Shown here one piece after another: positions 17,233 through 25,851 of a DNA stretch of 64,000 nt. Source of the DNA: Microbacterium ureisolvens (lineage in GTDB: Bacteria > Actinomycetota > Actinomycetes > Actinomycetales > Microbacteriaceae). Position numbers and translations under genes: made by a program. Location of the stretch: assembly GCF_019511645.1 (NCBI RefSeq), contig NZ_JAEUAX010000013.1, positions 32,749 to 96,748 on the forward strand, read 5' to 3'. Position 1 is the stretch's first letter. Each line of letters starts with the position of its first letter. The notes below the pieces were generated by a model. That model saw only the letters and a program-made list of their open reading frames with translations, had not been told where the DNA came from and searched no databases.

Positions 17233-18114
17233 TCAGTACGGGAGGAGCTCGTCCAGCAGCTGCCGCACACGTCTCTCGATGTCGTCACGGATGCCGCGGA
17301 CCGCGTCCATCGGCTTGCCCACAGGGTCTTCGAGGGGCCAGTCGAGATAGCGACGACCGGGGAAGACGGGGCAGGCGTCGCCGCATCCCATCGTGACCAC
17401 CACGTCCGCGGCCCGTACGACGTCGTCGGTGAGCGGCTTGGGGAACTCCCCGCCCACGGAGACGCCGATCTCGTCGAGCGCCTGGACGATCGATGAGCGA
17501 ACCTCCGGCCCGGGCGCAGCGCCGGCGCTGCGCACGCCGACACGGTCCCCGGCGAGATGCCGCAGGATGCCCGAAGCAAGCTGCGAGCGCCCCGAGTTCT
17601 GCACGCACACGAAGAGCACCTCGGGTCGTGCCGGCAGATCGCCCTGCGCTCGGCTGAGCGCCTCCAGCCGGGTCGCCGCGAACGCCGCGGTACGGGATGC
17701 GAGCAGTGGCGAGCTCGAGCCGCCGGCGAGCAGGTCGTAGCTGCTCTGGACGGCCTCGCGCACTGTCTCGAGACTGTAGGTCCCGCGGAACCTCAGCGCG
17801 AGATCGCCGACGATCCGCTCGAGGTCGGGCTCGCCCGGCGCCGTGCCGGCGTCGCCGATGAGGGCGTTCACGCGATCGGCCTGATCCGGCGCGATCGAAT
17901 ACCAGACCCTTCGGCCATCGCGTTCGCGCACGACGACACCTTCTGCCAGCAGCGCCTTCATATGGTGGCTCACGGTGGGCTGGCGAAGTCCGAGCGAGTC
18001 GGCGAGCTTTCCGACCAGGGCGTGCCCGCCGTCCGCGTCACGGATCAGGCGAAGGATGCGGGCGCGCGTCGGGTCGGCCAAGACCGTGAGTCCGCGCTGG
18101 GCCCCGCCTTTCAT
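17233..18114 (-). CDS. ArsR regulator fused to arsenate reductase (LMW phosphatase fold)
   Basis: 293 residues in three parts. Residues 1-90 form an ArsR winged helix (LADPTRARILRLI, LRQPTVSHHMKALLAEGVV). Residues about 98-155 form a small helical domain (LERIVGDLALRFRG) common in front of mycothiol-type ArsC. Residues 165-293 form a low-molecular-weight phosphatase-like arsenate reductase with P-loop CVQNSGR (Cys170 to Arg176). It probably senses arsenic and reduces arsenate to arsenite. No arsenite exporter lies nearby. The sensor cysteines cannot be assigned with certainty. ATG 18114 was chosen over an upstream frame extension because similarity starts there. Confidence 0.85.
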   Translation of the reverse strand: MKGGAQRGLTVLADPTRARILRLIRDADGGHALVGKLADSLGLRQPTVSHHMKALLAEGVVVRERDGRRVWYSIAPDQADRVNALIGDAGTAPGEPDLERIVGDLALRFRGTYSLETVREAVQSSYDLLAGGSSSPLLASRTAAFAATRLEALSRAQGDLPARPEVLFVCVQNSGRSQLASGILRHLAGDRVGVRSAGAAPGPEVRSSIVQALDEIGVSVGGEFPKPLTDDVVRAADVVVTMGCGDACPVFPGRRYLDWPLEDPVGKPMDAVRGIRDDIERRVRQLLDELLPY

Positions 18115-18141
18115 AGACCGAATTCTATCGACGCGGGATAG
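18113..18141. promoter_or_regulatory. Possible ArsR operator
   Basis: Two overlapping inverted repeats lie at the gene start: ATAGA...TCTAT (18113-18128) and CTATC...GATAG (18125-18141). ATAG/CTAT half sites are typical of ArsR-family operators, so the fusion protein may control itself here. Confidence 0.4.
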
Positions 18142-18201
18142 CAGACGGACGCCCGCGACCCTCACCCTCCAGCGCGTCGCCGGCCACTCCGGCTGATCGG
18201 T

Positions 18202-18726
18202 CTACGCGCCGATGCCCCGGCGCAGCGCCGCGAGTCCGTACTCGAACGCACCGTCGACATCGCCGCCGAGCCGGAAGGCCCCGGCGAGCTCCATGTGGAT
18301 GAACCCCGTCGCCCACGCCGTCACGAGACGTGCCGCGTCGAGGGCGTGCTCCTCGCCCGCGATCGCCGCAGCGCTGTCGACGATGGTCAGCCCCGCGCGA
18401 TCGAGCAGTTCCTGCGGGGCGGCGGCCGCGAACATCAGCCTGAACCCCTCCGGGCGCTCGAGCGCGAGCGCCCGGTACGCGCGGGCGAGACCGTCCAGCG
18501 AGCGGTCGGATGCCTCGAGCCGGCCGGTCAAGTCGTCCAGGGTCGCGGCGGCCACGGCCTCGATCAGGGCGTCGCGATCCCGCACGCGCTTGTAGAGCGA
18601 GGGCGCACGCACTCCCACACGCTGCGCGACGCTCTGCATCGTGAGGCCGGCGGGGCCGGAGTCCTCCAGGATGTCGCGTCCCGCCGCGACGATCTCGGCG
18701 TACGACGTGCGTTCCGGTGTCGGCAT
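18202..18726 (-). CDS. TetR-family regulator
   Basis: 174 residues. An N-terminal helix-turn-helix (LTMQSVAQRVGVRAPSLYKRV) and a ligand domain of the TetR C-terminal type (GFRLMFAAAAPQELL) are visible. It is divergent from the metallo-hydrolase gene at 18824, which is the most likely target; an operator-like palindrome sits between them. ATG 18726 (MPTPERTSY) is the sensible start. Confidence 0.85.
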   Translation of the reverse strand: MPTPERTSYAEIVAAGRDILEDSGPAGLTMQSVAQRVGVRAPSLYKRVRDRDALIEAVAAATLDDLTGRLEASDRSLDGLARAYRALALERPEGFRLMFAAAAPQELLDRAGLTIVDSAAAIAGEEHALDAARLVTAWATGFIHMELAGAFRLGGDVDGAFEYGLAALRRGIGA

Positions 18727-18745
18727 GTGGCGTCTCCCATAGCTA

Positions 18746-18778
18746 TTGACAGTAGCCATGATAGCTACGTATCGTAGC
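18746..18778 (+). promoter_or_regulatory. Promoter with embedded TetR-type operator
   Basis: TTGACA at 18746-18751 is a consensus -35. A -10-like element (GTATCG or CGTATC) follows 16-17 bases later. A perfect palindrome GCTACG-TAT-CGTAGC spans 18764-18778 over the -10, and ATAGCTAT occurs at 18739-18746. The divergent TetR protein probably binds here. Confidence 0.6.
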
Positions 18779-18823
18779 CATGCCAAGGTCGGAGACACCG
18801 ACGGCTCTCGCGAAGGATTCCCC

Positions 18824-19537
18824 ATGAAGCTCGCACCTCACCTGCACCGCATCGGCAACGACATCGTCGCCGCCTACCTCGTCGTCACCGACGATGGCGT
18901 CACCGTCGTGGACGCGGCGCTTCCGGGCCATTGGAAGGACCTCGTGCGCGAACTCGAAGGGCTGGGGCTTTCGCCGGCCGACGTGAAGGGCGTCGTGCTC
19001 ACCCACGGCGACAGCGACCACATCGGCTTCGCGGAACGCCTGCGCCGCGACCATGGCGTGCCCGTCTACGTGCACGAGGCCGACGCCCGGCGCGCCCGCA
19101 CCGGCGAGAAGCCGAAGGTCTCGACCGGGCCGATGAAGCTCGGGCCGACGCTCGGGTTCTTCGCGTACGCCGCGCGCAAGCGCGCGATGCCCACCGCATA
19201 CGTGTCCGAGGTGGTCGAGGTGCACGACGGCGACGTGCTGGACCTGCCCGGCGCCCCCGTGATCGTGGGCATGCCGGGCCACTCGCCGGGCAGCATCGCC
19301 GTCCACGTCCCGGTCGCCGACGCCGTCTTCGTGGGCGACGCCCTCACGACGCGCCACGTGCTCACCGGCCGCGAGGGCATGCAGCCGGCGCCCTTCACCG
19401 ACGACCCCGCCGAAGCGCTGGCGTCACTGGATCGCCTGGCGGGCCTGCAGGCGTCGTGGGTGCTCCCCGGGCACGGTGCGCCCTGGAAGGGATCCCCCGC
19501 CGACATCGCGACCGCCGTCCGGGCGGGCGCGGCCTGA
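18824..19537 (+). CDS. MBL-fold metallo-hydrolase
   Basis: 237 residues. The metallo-beta-lactamase fold is shown by LTHGDSDHIGF (residues 60-69), PGHSPGSIAV, FVGDAL and a closing LPGHGAP. In the first motif (HxHxDH in most members) the second histidine is aspartate (Asp63). This changes one zinc ligand and may mark a subfamily. Substrate unknown. The divergent TetR gene suggests induction by a small molecule, perhaps a toxic ester or lactone; that is inference. Confidence 0.8.
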   Translation: MKLAPHLHRIGNDIVAAYLVVTDDGVTVVDAALPGHWKDLVRELEGLGLSPADVKGVVLTHGDSDHIGFAERLRRDHGVPVYVHEADARRARTGEKPKVSTGPMKLGPTLGFFAYAARKRAMPTAYVSEVVEVHDGDVLDLPGAPVIVGMPGHSPGSIAVHVPVADAVFVGDALTTRHVLTGREGMQPAPFTDDPAEALASLDRLAGLQASWVLPGHGAPWKGSPADIATAVRAGAA

Positions 19538-19576
19538 CCTCGGCGCCCACCGCTGATCACCGAGACCCGGGATTCT

Positions 19577-19611
19577 CGCCGAGACCGGGGACGCCGCCCC
19601 TGGTCTCGGCG
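19577..19611. terminator. Bidirectional terminator, nested inverted repeats
   Basis: A 14-bp stem with one G-T wobble (19577-19590 with 19598-19611) sits between convergent genes. An outer, less perfect pairing (about 19560-19571 with 19615-19626) could stack on it. Confidence 0.65.
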
Positions 19612-19642
19612 CGGATCCCCGGTCTCGCGGAGACGCCTGCGC

Positions 19643-21037
19643 TCAGACCGGCCGGGCGGCCGCGAAGAGGTTGGCCGGATCGTACGCGAGCTTGAGCTGC
19701 CGAAGCTTCGTCCACGCGGATCCGAATGCGACCGAGCGATCGGCACCGGGCGCATCGATGAAGGTCAGAGCGAGCGCATCGACACGCCACGCCGACAAGG
19801 CGGCGACCCCCGCGCGCACCGCCGCCGTCGCGGCCGGGTGCCCCTCGGGCGCCGGTACCATCGCGATCGAGTGCACGAGGTACTCGCCGTCGAGCGACGC
19901 GATCGCGCCACCGCTCTCCGGGCGCCGGTTCACGGCGCCGCCGAGGTGGCGCAGCTCCTGCACGAAGATCCCCGGGGTCTGGGCGGCCTCGACGAAGGCG
20001 TCCACGGCAGGCGCCGGCAGCTCTCCCAGCACCGAGTGCCACGTCGCCGACGGCGACGGCTCGGGCGGGTCCATGTGCACACCGACGAGGGCGGGCGCGG
20101 GTATGCGGGCGAACGTGTCGACCTCGGGCCGCAGCGCGCGCAGCGGTTCGAGCAGAGCCGATGCCGCGGCATCCGTGTCCTCGATCGCCCCGTCGATCAC
20201 GACCACCGAGCGACCCGACAGGAACGGCGGCAGCTCGGGCATGGGCGGGATGTGGAGGATCCGCAGCGAAGTCGTCGCGGTCTCAGGCGCGGACCGCGTC
20301 CACTTCGCCCACGCGTGCGAGACCTCCGAGGCGCGCGAGGCATCCCACAGCAGCATGCCGGCGAACACGTCGGCGAGCGGCAGCAGGTCGATCTCGATCG
20401 CGACGACGACTCCGAACGAACCCGAGCCGCCGCGCAGCGCCCAGAAGAGGTCACGATTCTCGTCGGCTGTGGCACGCACGAGCGTGCCGTCGGCCGTCAC
20501 GACCTCGACGGCGCGCACCGCGTTGACGGCGAGACCGTGGCGGCGCGCGTAGAACGACAGCCCGCCGCTCAGCGAGTACCCGACGACCGACACATCGCCG
20601 GCGCTCCCGTGGAGGGCCGTCAGCCCGTGCGGGGCGGCGGCGTCGAGCACGTCATTCCAGAGCGAGCCGCCGAGGACGCGCGCGGTGCGGGTCTCCACGT
20701 CGACGGTCACGCCGCGCAGCGTCCTCAGCGAGACCAGCACGGTGTGCGCGAGGTCGGTGTCGCTGAGCGCGCCCGCACCGTGACCGGTCGACTGCGGCGC
20801 GATGCGCAGCCCCGAGAGCGTGGCGGCGCGCACGACATCGACGACATCCTGGGCGGACTCCGCAAGAACGACGGCGAACGGATGCTGCGCCACGGCGAGG
20901 TTCCACGGCGTGCGGGCGGCGTCGTAGCCGGCGTCGCCCGGCAGCAGCGCACGGCCGCCCAATGCCGCGCGCAGCTCGGCCGCCGCCGCGGCCACGGCTG
21001 CGTGGGGCACGTCGAGCGCGAGGTCGTTGAGGGACAT
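19643..21037 (-). CDS. FAD-dependent oxidoreductase, berberine-bridge type
   Basis: 464 residues. The PCMH-type FAD domain is at about 50-220 (APQSTGHGAGAL contains the histidine that usually holds FAD; LGGSLWNDVLDAA; GYSLSGGLSFYARRHGLAVN). The C-terminal BBE motif is YDPANLF. Such enzymes oxidise sugars or alkaloid-like compounds. The cysteine of the bicovalent flavin link is not present in the usual place (the sequence reads HGSAGDVSVVGY), so attachment may be through histidine only. ATG 21037 has a gaaagg site. Confidence 0.8.
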   Translation of the reverse strand: MSLNDLALDVPHAAVAAAAAELRAALGGRALLPGDAGYDAARTPWNLAVAQHPFAVVLAESAQDVVDVVRAATLSGLRIAPQSTGHGAGALSDTDLAHTVLVSLRTLRGVTVDVETRTARVLGGSLWNDVLDAAAPHGLTALHGSAGDVSVVGYSLSGGLSFYARRHGLAVNAVRAVEVVTADGTLVRATADENRDLFWALRGGSGSFGVVVAIEIDLLPLADVFAGMLLWDASRASEVSHAWAKWTRSAPETATTSLRILHIPPMPELPPFLSGRSVVVIDGAIEDTDAAASALLEPLRALRPEVDTFARIPAPALVGVHMDPPEPSPSATWHSVLGELPAPAVDAFVEAAQTPGIFVQELRHLGGAVNRRPESGGAIASLDGEYLVHSIAMVPAPEGHPAATAAVRAGVAALSAWRVDALALTFIDAPGADRSVAFGSAWTKLRQLKLAYDPANLFAAARPV

Positions 21038-21169
21038 GGGGAGCCTTTCGGTGAACGGGTGGCGACGGAAGGTCGCGACCGACTCCGTCCGCGCGACCGC
21101 ACCACACGCGGCCACCTCACGAAAGAGCGGCCTGCTGCCGCGCAGATACACGGCCCCGCGAATCCGCTC

Positions 21170-21661
21170 TCAGCTCTCGAAGTCCTCCGGCTCGACGTCG
21201 TCGAGGAACCGCTTGAACTCGTCGAGCCGCTCGGCGGCATCCGTCTCGGTGAGCACGTCGGGCACGCCCGCCTCGGTGAGCACCGCGTCGGCGACCCAGA
21301 TCGGCGCGCCCACGCGCGACGCCAGCGCGACGGCATCGGACGGGCGGGCGTCGACGACGCGCTCGCCGAGCGCGGTCGAGAGCGTGATCTCGGCGTAGAA
21401 CGTGCCGTCCTCGATGCGCGTGACCTCCACCTTCGTCGCCATGGCGTCGAGCGCGGCGAGGATGAGGCCCATGAGATCGTGCGCGAGCGGCCGCGGAACC
21501 TCGGCGTTCTCGACCGCGACCAGGATCGAGGTCGCCTCGAGCTGACCGATCCAGATCGGCAGCACGAGCCCGTCGCCGGGGATCTGATCGACCGGCTTCA
21601 GCAGCAGCACGTGCTGCCCCGACGCGTCGAGGGCCACCCCGGCCACGCGGACCTGGACCAT
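21170..21661 (-). CDS. DUF151 bifunctional nuclease-family protein
   Basis: 163 residues. The DUF151 core reads VLPIWIGQLEATSI, HDLMGLILAALD, and RPSDAVALASRVGAPIWV. Family members have been reported with nuclease activity on DNA and RNA, but the role in bacteria is uncertain. The ATG at 21661 has a gaggggg ribosome site. It is often a conserved actinobacterial gene next to MerR regulators, which are not seen here. Confidence 0.85.
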   Translation of the reverse strand: MVQVRVAGVALDASGQHVLLLKPVDQIPGDGLVLPIWIGQLEATSILVAVENAEVPRPLAHDLMGLILAALDAMATKVEVTRIEDGTFYAEITLSTALGERVVDARPSDAVALASRVGAPIWVADAVLTEAGVPDVLTETDAAERLDEFKRFLDDVEPEDFES

Positions 21662-21876
21662 TGCGCACCCCCTCGATTCCCGGCCTCCGTCGACGCCGTG
21701 TTCTCTCGGCCATCGTAGGCACCACGCGCACACCCAGGACAGGGGGTTGTGCGCGGCCACGTCGCGAAGCAGGACACGCGCCCGGGATCGGCAGCGTGGC
21801 GAGCAGGCGGCTCCCGCGAAGACCCGGGCGATTCATTCACCGGAATGGATGCTGCGCGCGTACGGTTGCAGACGAC

Positions 21877-22908
21877 ATGCAGCGATTCGGAACCCTCTCC
21901 TTCGGACACTACGGCCCGCTCGGCGGCGGCCGGCAGCTCACCGCGGCCGATTCGATGCTGCAGGCGATCGACCTCGCCCAGGGCATGGATGAGCTCGGTG
22001 TCAACGGCGCGTATTTCCGCGTGCACCACTTCGCGCGTCAGCAGTCCTCACCCATGCCGCTGCTCGCCGCGATCGCCGCCCGCACCGAGCACATCGAGGT
22101 CGGCACCGGCGTCATCGACATGCGCTACGAGAACCCGCTCTATCTCGCCGAGGAAGCAGCATCCGTCGATCTCATCTCGGGCGGCAGGCTCGCGCTCGGA
22201 GTCAGCCGCGGCTCACCCGAGACCGTCGTGCGCGGCTACGAGGCGTTCGGCTACACCGGGTCTGAGGACCCCCGTGGCGCCGACATCGCGCGGGAGCACT
22301 TCGACCTGTTCCTGCGGGCGATCGACGGCGAAGGACTGGCGGAACGGGATGCTTCGTCCCCGTTCGGCACCGGGGCCACCGGGCTGCAGCGCATCGAGCC
22401 GCACTCCCCCGGTCTGCGTTCGCGCGTGTGGTGGGGCGCCGGCAACCGCGACTCCGCGGAATGGGCGGGCCGCACGGGCGTGAACCTCATGTCATCGACC
22501 CTGCTCACCGAGGCGGACGGGACCCCGTTCGACCTCCTGCAGGCGCAGCAGATCGACGCGTTCCGCGCCGCGTGGCGCGAGGCGGGACACGCCGGTGAGC
22601 CGCGTGTGTCGGTCAGCCGCTCGATCTTCCCCATCACCACCGACGAGGAGCGCATGTACTTCGGCGGACGGCAGGACGGCGATCAGATCGGCGTGATCGA
22701 CGGCATCCGGTCCACCTTCGGGAAGACGTACGCGGCGGAGCCCGACGAGCTGGTCGAGCAGCTCAAAGAGGACGCCGCGATCGCGTCGGCCGACACGCTC
22801 ATGCTCACGATCCCGAGCCAGCTCGGAGTCGAGTTCAACCTCCGGGTGGTCGAGTCGTTCGCGAAGTACGTCGCTCCGGAACTGGGCTGGCAGTCCACGC
22901 GCGCCTGA
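21877..22908 (+). CDS. LLM-class flavin-dependent oxidoreductase
   Basis: 343 residues with a luciferase-like TIM barrel: GTLSFGHYGP at the start, VHHFARQQSSPMPLLAAIAARTEHIEV split over residues 45-75, and GRLALGVSRGSPETV binding flavin phosphate. It should use FMNH2 or F420 to oxidise or reduce an organic substrate. Start ATG 21877. No tight operon partner. Confidence 0.85.
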   Translation: MQRFGTLSFGHYGPLGGGRQLTAADSMLQAIDLAQGMDELGVNGAYFRVHHFARQQSSPMPLLAAIAARTEHIEVGTGVIDMRYENPLYLAEEAASVDLISGGRLALGVSRGSPETVVRGYEAFGYTGSEDPRGADIAREHFDLFLRAIDGEGLAERDASSPFGTGATGLQRIEPHSPGLRSRVWWGAGNRDSAEWAGRTGVNLMSSTLLTEADGTPFDLLQAQQIDAFRAAWREAGHAGEPRVSVSRSIFPITTDEERMYFGGRQDGDQIGVIDGIRSTFGKTYAAEPDELVEQLKEDAAIASADTLMLTIPSQLGVEFNLRVVESFAKYVAPELGWQSTRA

Positions 22909-22912
22909 GTTC

Positions 22913-22941
22913 TTGACCGGTCGGTCAGTCAGGCGTACCGT
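22913..22941 (+). promoter_or_regulatory. Promoter with TetR-type operator before SPW gene
   Basis: TTGACC (22913-22918), a 17-base spacer and TACCGT (22936-22941) form a promoter. The palindrome TGACCGGTCGGTCA (22914-22927) covers the -35 and has the look of TetR/AcrR operators. The TetR gene at 23416 in the same transcript could repress it. Confidence 0.6.
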
Positions 22942-22993
22942 TCGAATCGACCCCCGATCGGGAGCCATCAGGTCTCGGAAGGAGGAGATCCGA

Positions 22994-23350
22994 ATGAACA
23001 AGTGGACTCGCTGGGAGGACTGGGTCGCAGTCGGTGTGGGCCTGGTCGCGGCGGTGTGCGCGTTCGCCTTGCCGCAGATGGGCGCGTCGATGCCATGGAT
23101 GCTGACCCTCGGCGTCCTGCTGATCGTCGCGGGCCTCGTGAACCTCGCCATGCCGGGCATGGTGGCGATGGAGTACGTCCAGCTCGCGCTGGGCGCGCTG
23201 CTGTTCGTCGCTCCGTGGCTCGGCGGGTACGCCGATATGCAGGCCGGGGTCGCCTGGGTCAGCTGGATCGGCGGAGCAGTCGCGGTGATCGTCGCCGCGC
23301 TCGCGGTGAGACCCGCCATGCACGTGCACGACCGGACCCTCCCGCACTGA
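22994..23350 (+). CDS. SPW-repeat membrane protein
   Basis: 118 residues with four membrane helices in two SPW repeats (VAPWLGGYADMQAGVAWVSWIGG shows the Pro-Trp and Ser-Trp elements; read as two shorter blocks). Function unknown; these proteins occur in many actinobacteria. Ribosome site ggaggag is ideal. The TetR gene follows 65 bases later. Confidence 0.8.
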   Translation: MNKWTRWEDWVAVGVGLVAAVCAFALPQMGASMPWMLTLGVLLIVAGLVNLAMPGMVAMEYVQLALGALLFVAPWLGGYADMQAGVAWVSWIGGAVAVIVAALAVRPAMHVHDRTLPH

Positions 23351-23415
23351 ATGCGAGCCGAGACGGGGGCGCCGGGCAGGACCGACGCCCCCGCGGCGTT
23401 TCTCCAGGAACCGAC

Positions 23416-24027
23416 ATGACCCGCGATCGCGAGAGCCGCACGCTCATCCTCGACGCTGCCGAGCGCCTGTTCGCGGAGCGCGGCTTCGACGGTACGCCGA
23501 CGACGGCGATCGCCGACCTCGCCGCCGTTCCGAAGGGCCTGCTCTTCTACTACTTCCCCACCAAGACGGATCTGCTGCGCGCGCTGGTGAGCGAGCGTCT
23601 GGACCTCGATCCCATCGACACGTCCGGGCTGGTCGCGCGCGGAGATCCGGCGCGGACGCTGCTGAACGTGACCGGCCGGCTGCGTGAGCTGCAGGCGCAA
23701 TCGGCAGTGCAGCGCGTCATCGTGTGGCGCGAGCACCCCACGCATCCGGAGGTGCGGGAAAAGATTCAGAACTACCGCATTCAGCTGCAGGCGATCGTCG
23801 AGCGCGTTCTGGGCGCGAGCATCCTCCACCCGATCGCGGCGCGTCGCGTGCGCGCAGCGGCGGCGGCCTGGGTCGCGATCATCACCACACCGGCGCTGCG
23901 CGAGCACGCCGGTGCAGACCAGGCCGCTGCCGGGAGCGCAGACGAGGTGAAGGACCCCACCGAGCCAGCGGACCTGCCCGCCCTCGCCGACCTGATCTCG
24001 GCCGGCCTGCGCGAACCCGCCGCATGA
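23416..24027 (+). CDS. TetR/AcrR-family regulator
   Basis: 203 residues. The N-terminal helix-turn-helix has the classic AERLFAERGFDGTPTTAIA and FYYFPTKTDLLRAL elements. The ligand domain is not assignable. It probably binds the TGACCGGTCGGTCA site upstream of the SPW gene and so regulates itself. The end lies 15 bases from the convergent antiporter stop. Confidence 0.85.
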   Translation: MTRDRESRTLILDAAERLFAERGFDGTPTTAIADLAAVPKGLLFYYFPTKTDLLRALVSERLDLDPIDTSGLVARGDPARTLLNVTGRLRELQAQSAVQRVIVWREHPTHPEVREKIQNYRIQLQAIVERVLGASILHPIAARRVRAAAAAWVAIITTPALREHAGADQAAAGSADEVKDPTEPADLPALADLISAGLREPAA

Positions 24028-24042
24028 CCGCTCCCCGAGGAC

Positions 24043-25737
24043 TCAGTCGAGCACTTCGACGCCCGTGATGCGCAGCTCTTCGACGTCCAGACGCGTCTGG
24101 ATCTGGGTGACGACCGCGTCGTCCACCGCACCCTCCCGCCTCAGGCGATAGAGCACCTCGCGCTTGCGGTCGAGCACCGCGATGCGAAGTCGTGAGTACT
24201 CCGCATCGCGCTCGCGCGGCGAGGGCAAGGGGGCAGGCACCTCCAGGAGCGCCGTGGCCGTCGCAGACGCCTCCGCCGCCGACGCGGTTCCTTCGATCCT
24301 CCTGTCGAGGTCGGCGATCTGACGGTCGACCTCAGCCTGCTCGCGGGCCTGCACCCGCTCGTTGTTGCGTTCGAGGTACTCGTAGTAGTCGCGCGTGAGC
24401 CGATCGCGGATCTCCTCGCTGATGCCGTGATCGTGGGCGAGCTGCGTGACTGCGGTCAGCGCGGCGCCGGTGATGGCGCGTTCGGCGAGCTCCAGCTCCT
24501 GCTGCAGCGCGGAGTCGTCGGGCAGGCGCGCCCATCGCACGACAACCGGAAGGAGCGGCCCCTGCACGAGGAGGGTCAGCACGATGACCCCGGCGGTGAC
24601 GAAGATGATCTCGTCACGGCCCGGCAGCTCTTCCCCCGCGCTCGTGGTCAGGGGAACCGACAGTGCGATCGCGAGCGACACCGCGCCGCGGAAGCCTGCG
24701 ACGGCGCTGACGATCCGCGCGCGATAGGTCGTGCGGCGCAGCCGCTGCGAGGGCCGGCGATCGAGCAGGCGGATGATCATGACCGATGTCGTCTGGAACA
24801 CGAACCGCGCGACGAGGAGCACGAGCCACACCGCCACTGTCATGACGGCGAGCCAGCCGATCTCGCGGCCGGGGATCTCATGGGCGACCGCCTGGACCTC
24901 GAACCCGATCAGAACGAACAGCGAGCCGTTGAGGAGGAACGAGCCCAGCGGCCACGTCCATGCCGCCTGGCGGCGCGAGGCAGCCGTGCTGATGCGCGGA
25001 TTGATGTAGGCGATGATGAGTCCGGCGACCACCACTGCGAGCACCCCGGATGCGTGGACCAGCTCTGCCACGAGGAACGCCGTGAACGGCACGAGCAGCA
25101 GCGCGATGTTGAGGTTCAGCGTGTTCCGCAAGCGCCGCATCACCAGATATGCGACACCCGCCACCGCCACGCCGGCGGCCGCTCCGCCGACGTACGACAG
25201 CAGCACCAGCCCCGTGATGTCGAGCGGCGTGTACTGTCCGCCGACCGCGACGCCGACGGCCACGCCGTAGATGACGAGCGCCGTGCCGTCGTTCGTGAGG
25301 CTCTCCGCCTTGAGGTTCATGAAGTTGCGCCGCGGGAGCATCCGGCCGAGGGCGGCCACCGCCGTGGCATCGGTCGGCGCGACGGCCGCGCCGAGGATCA
25401 GCGCGGCGTCCCACGGCAGGCCCACCGCGTAGGCGATGCCTGCGACCGCGAAGGCGCTGGCCACCACGAGCCCCGTGCTCATGAGGAAGATGCCGCGGAA
25501 GTCCCGGCGGATCGAGCGCAGCGACGTCGTCATGCTCTCCCAGAACAGCAGCACCGGGAGGAAGAGCAGCAGGACAGTCTCGGGCGGCAGCTCGATCTCG
25601 CGCACTTCGGGGATGAAGCCGAGCGCCAGCCCCGCCACCAGGAGCAGCAGGGGCATGGCCACCCGGAATCTCGGAGCAAGGATCGCACCCGTGAGGACGG
25701 TGATTCCGAGCAGGACGGTGACCTCGAGTCCGTTCAT
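24043..25737 (-). CDS. CPA1-family Na+/H+ antiporter
   Basis: 564 residues. Twelve or so membrane helices fill residues 1-400, with the ion-binding motif GAAVAPTDATAVAALG and NLKAESLTNDGTALV, and a conserved arginine helix (ARIVSAVAGFRGAVSLA). A soluble helical tail of about 150 residues follows (ERNNERVQAREQAEVDRQIA) and may regulate transport. It exchanges Na+ or K+ for protons at the cell membrane. Start ATG 25737 has aagggag upstream. Confidence 0.9.
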   Translation of the reverse strand: MNGLEVTVLLGITVLTGAILAPRFRVAMPLLLLVAGLALGFIPEVREIELPPETVLLLFLPVLLFWESMTTSLRSIRRDFRGIFLMSTGLVVASAFAVAGIAYAVGLPWDAALILGAAVAPTDATAVAALGRMLPRRNFMNLKAESLTNDGTALVIYGVAVGVAVGGQYTPLDITGLVLLSYVGGAAAGVAVAGVAYLVMRRLRNTLNLNIALLLVPFTAFLVAELVHASGVLAVVVAGLIIAYINPRISTAASRRQAAWTWPLGSFLLNGSLFVLIGFEVQAVAHEIPGREIGWLAVMTVAVWLVLLVARFVFQTTSVMIIRLLDRRPSQRLRRTTYRARIVSAVAGFRGAVSLAIALSVPLTTSAGEELPGRDEIIFVTAGVIVLTLLVQGPLLPVVVRWARLPDDSALQQELELAERAITGAALTAVTQLAHDHGISEEIRDRLTRDYYEYLERNNERVQAREQAEVDRQIADLDRRIEGTASAAEASATATALLEVPAPLPSPRERDAEYSRLRIAVLDRKREVLYRLRREGAVDDAVVTQIQTRLDVEELRITGVEVLD

Positions 25738-25819
25738 GAGGGCTCCCTTCAGCGCAATGATCCTCCAACCGCGGGCGACATGAGGGGATTCCCGCGGATC
25801 CCCTCGCCGCTGCCCGGGT

Positions 25820-25839
25820 TAGAGTGTCCGGACCGGACA
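25820..25839 (+). promoter_or_regulatory. -10 element and overlapping operator palindrome
   Basis: TAGAGT (25820-25825) is a good -10. The palindrome TGTCCG-GAC-CGGACA (25825-25839) lies directly over the expected transcription start of the AraC-type gene and could be its own operator. Confidence 0.5.
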
Positions 25840-25851
25840 GGACGTTTCTGT

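Noticed and set aside
23355..23395. G/C-rich inverted repeat between the SPW and TetR genes
   Set aside because: The stem is only about 7 bp with a long loop; not strong enough to call a terminator.
24427..25779. Long plus-strand extension in frame with the AraC-type gene
   Set aside because: It is antisense to the CPA1 antiporter, and its composition is low-complexity charged sequence; the AraC gene is best started near 25852.
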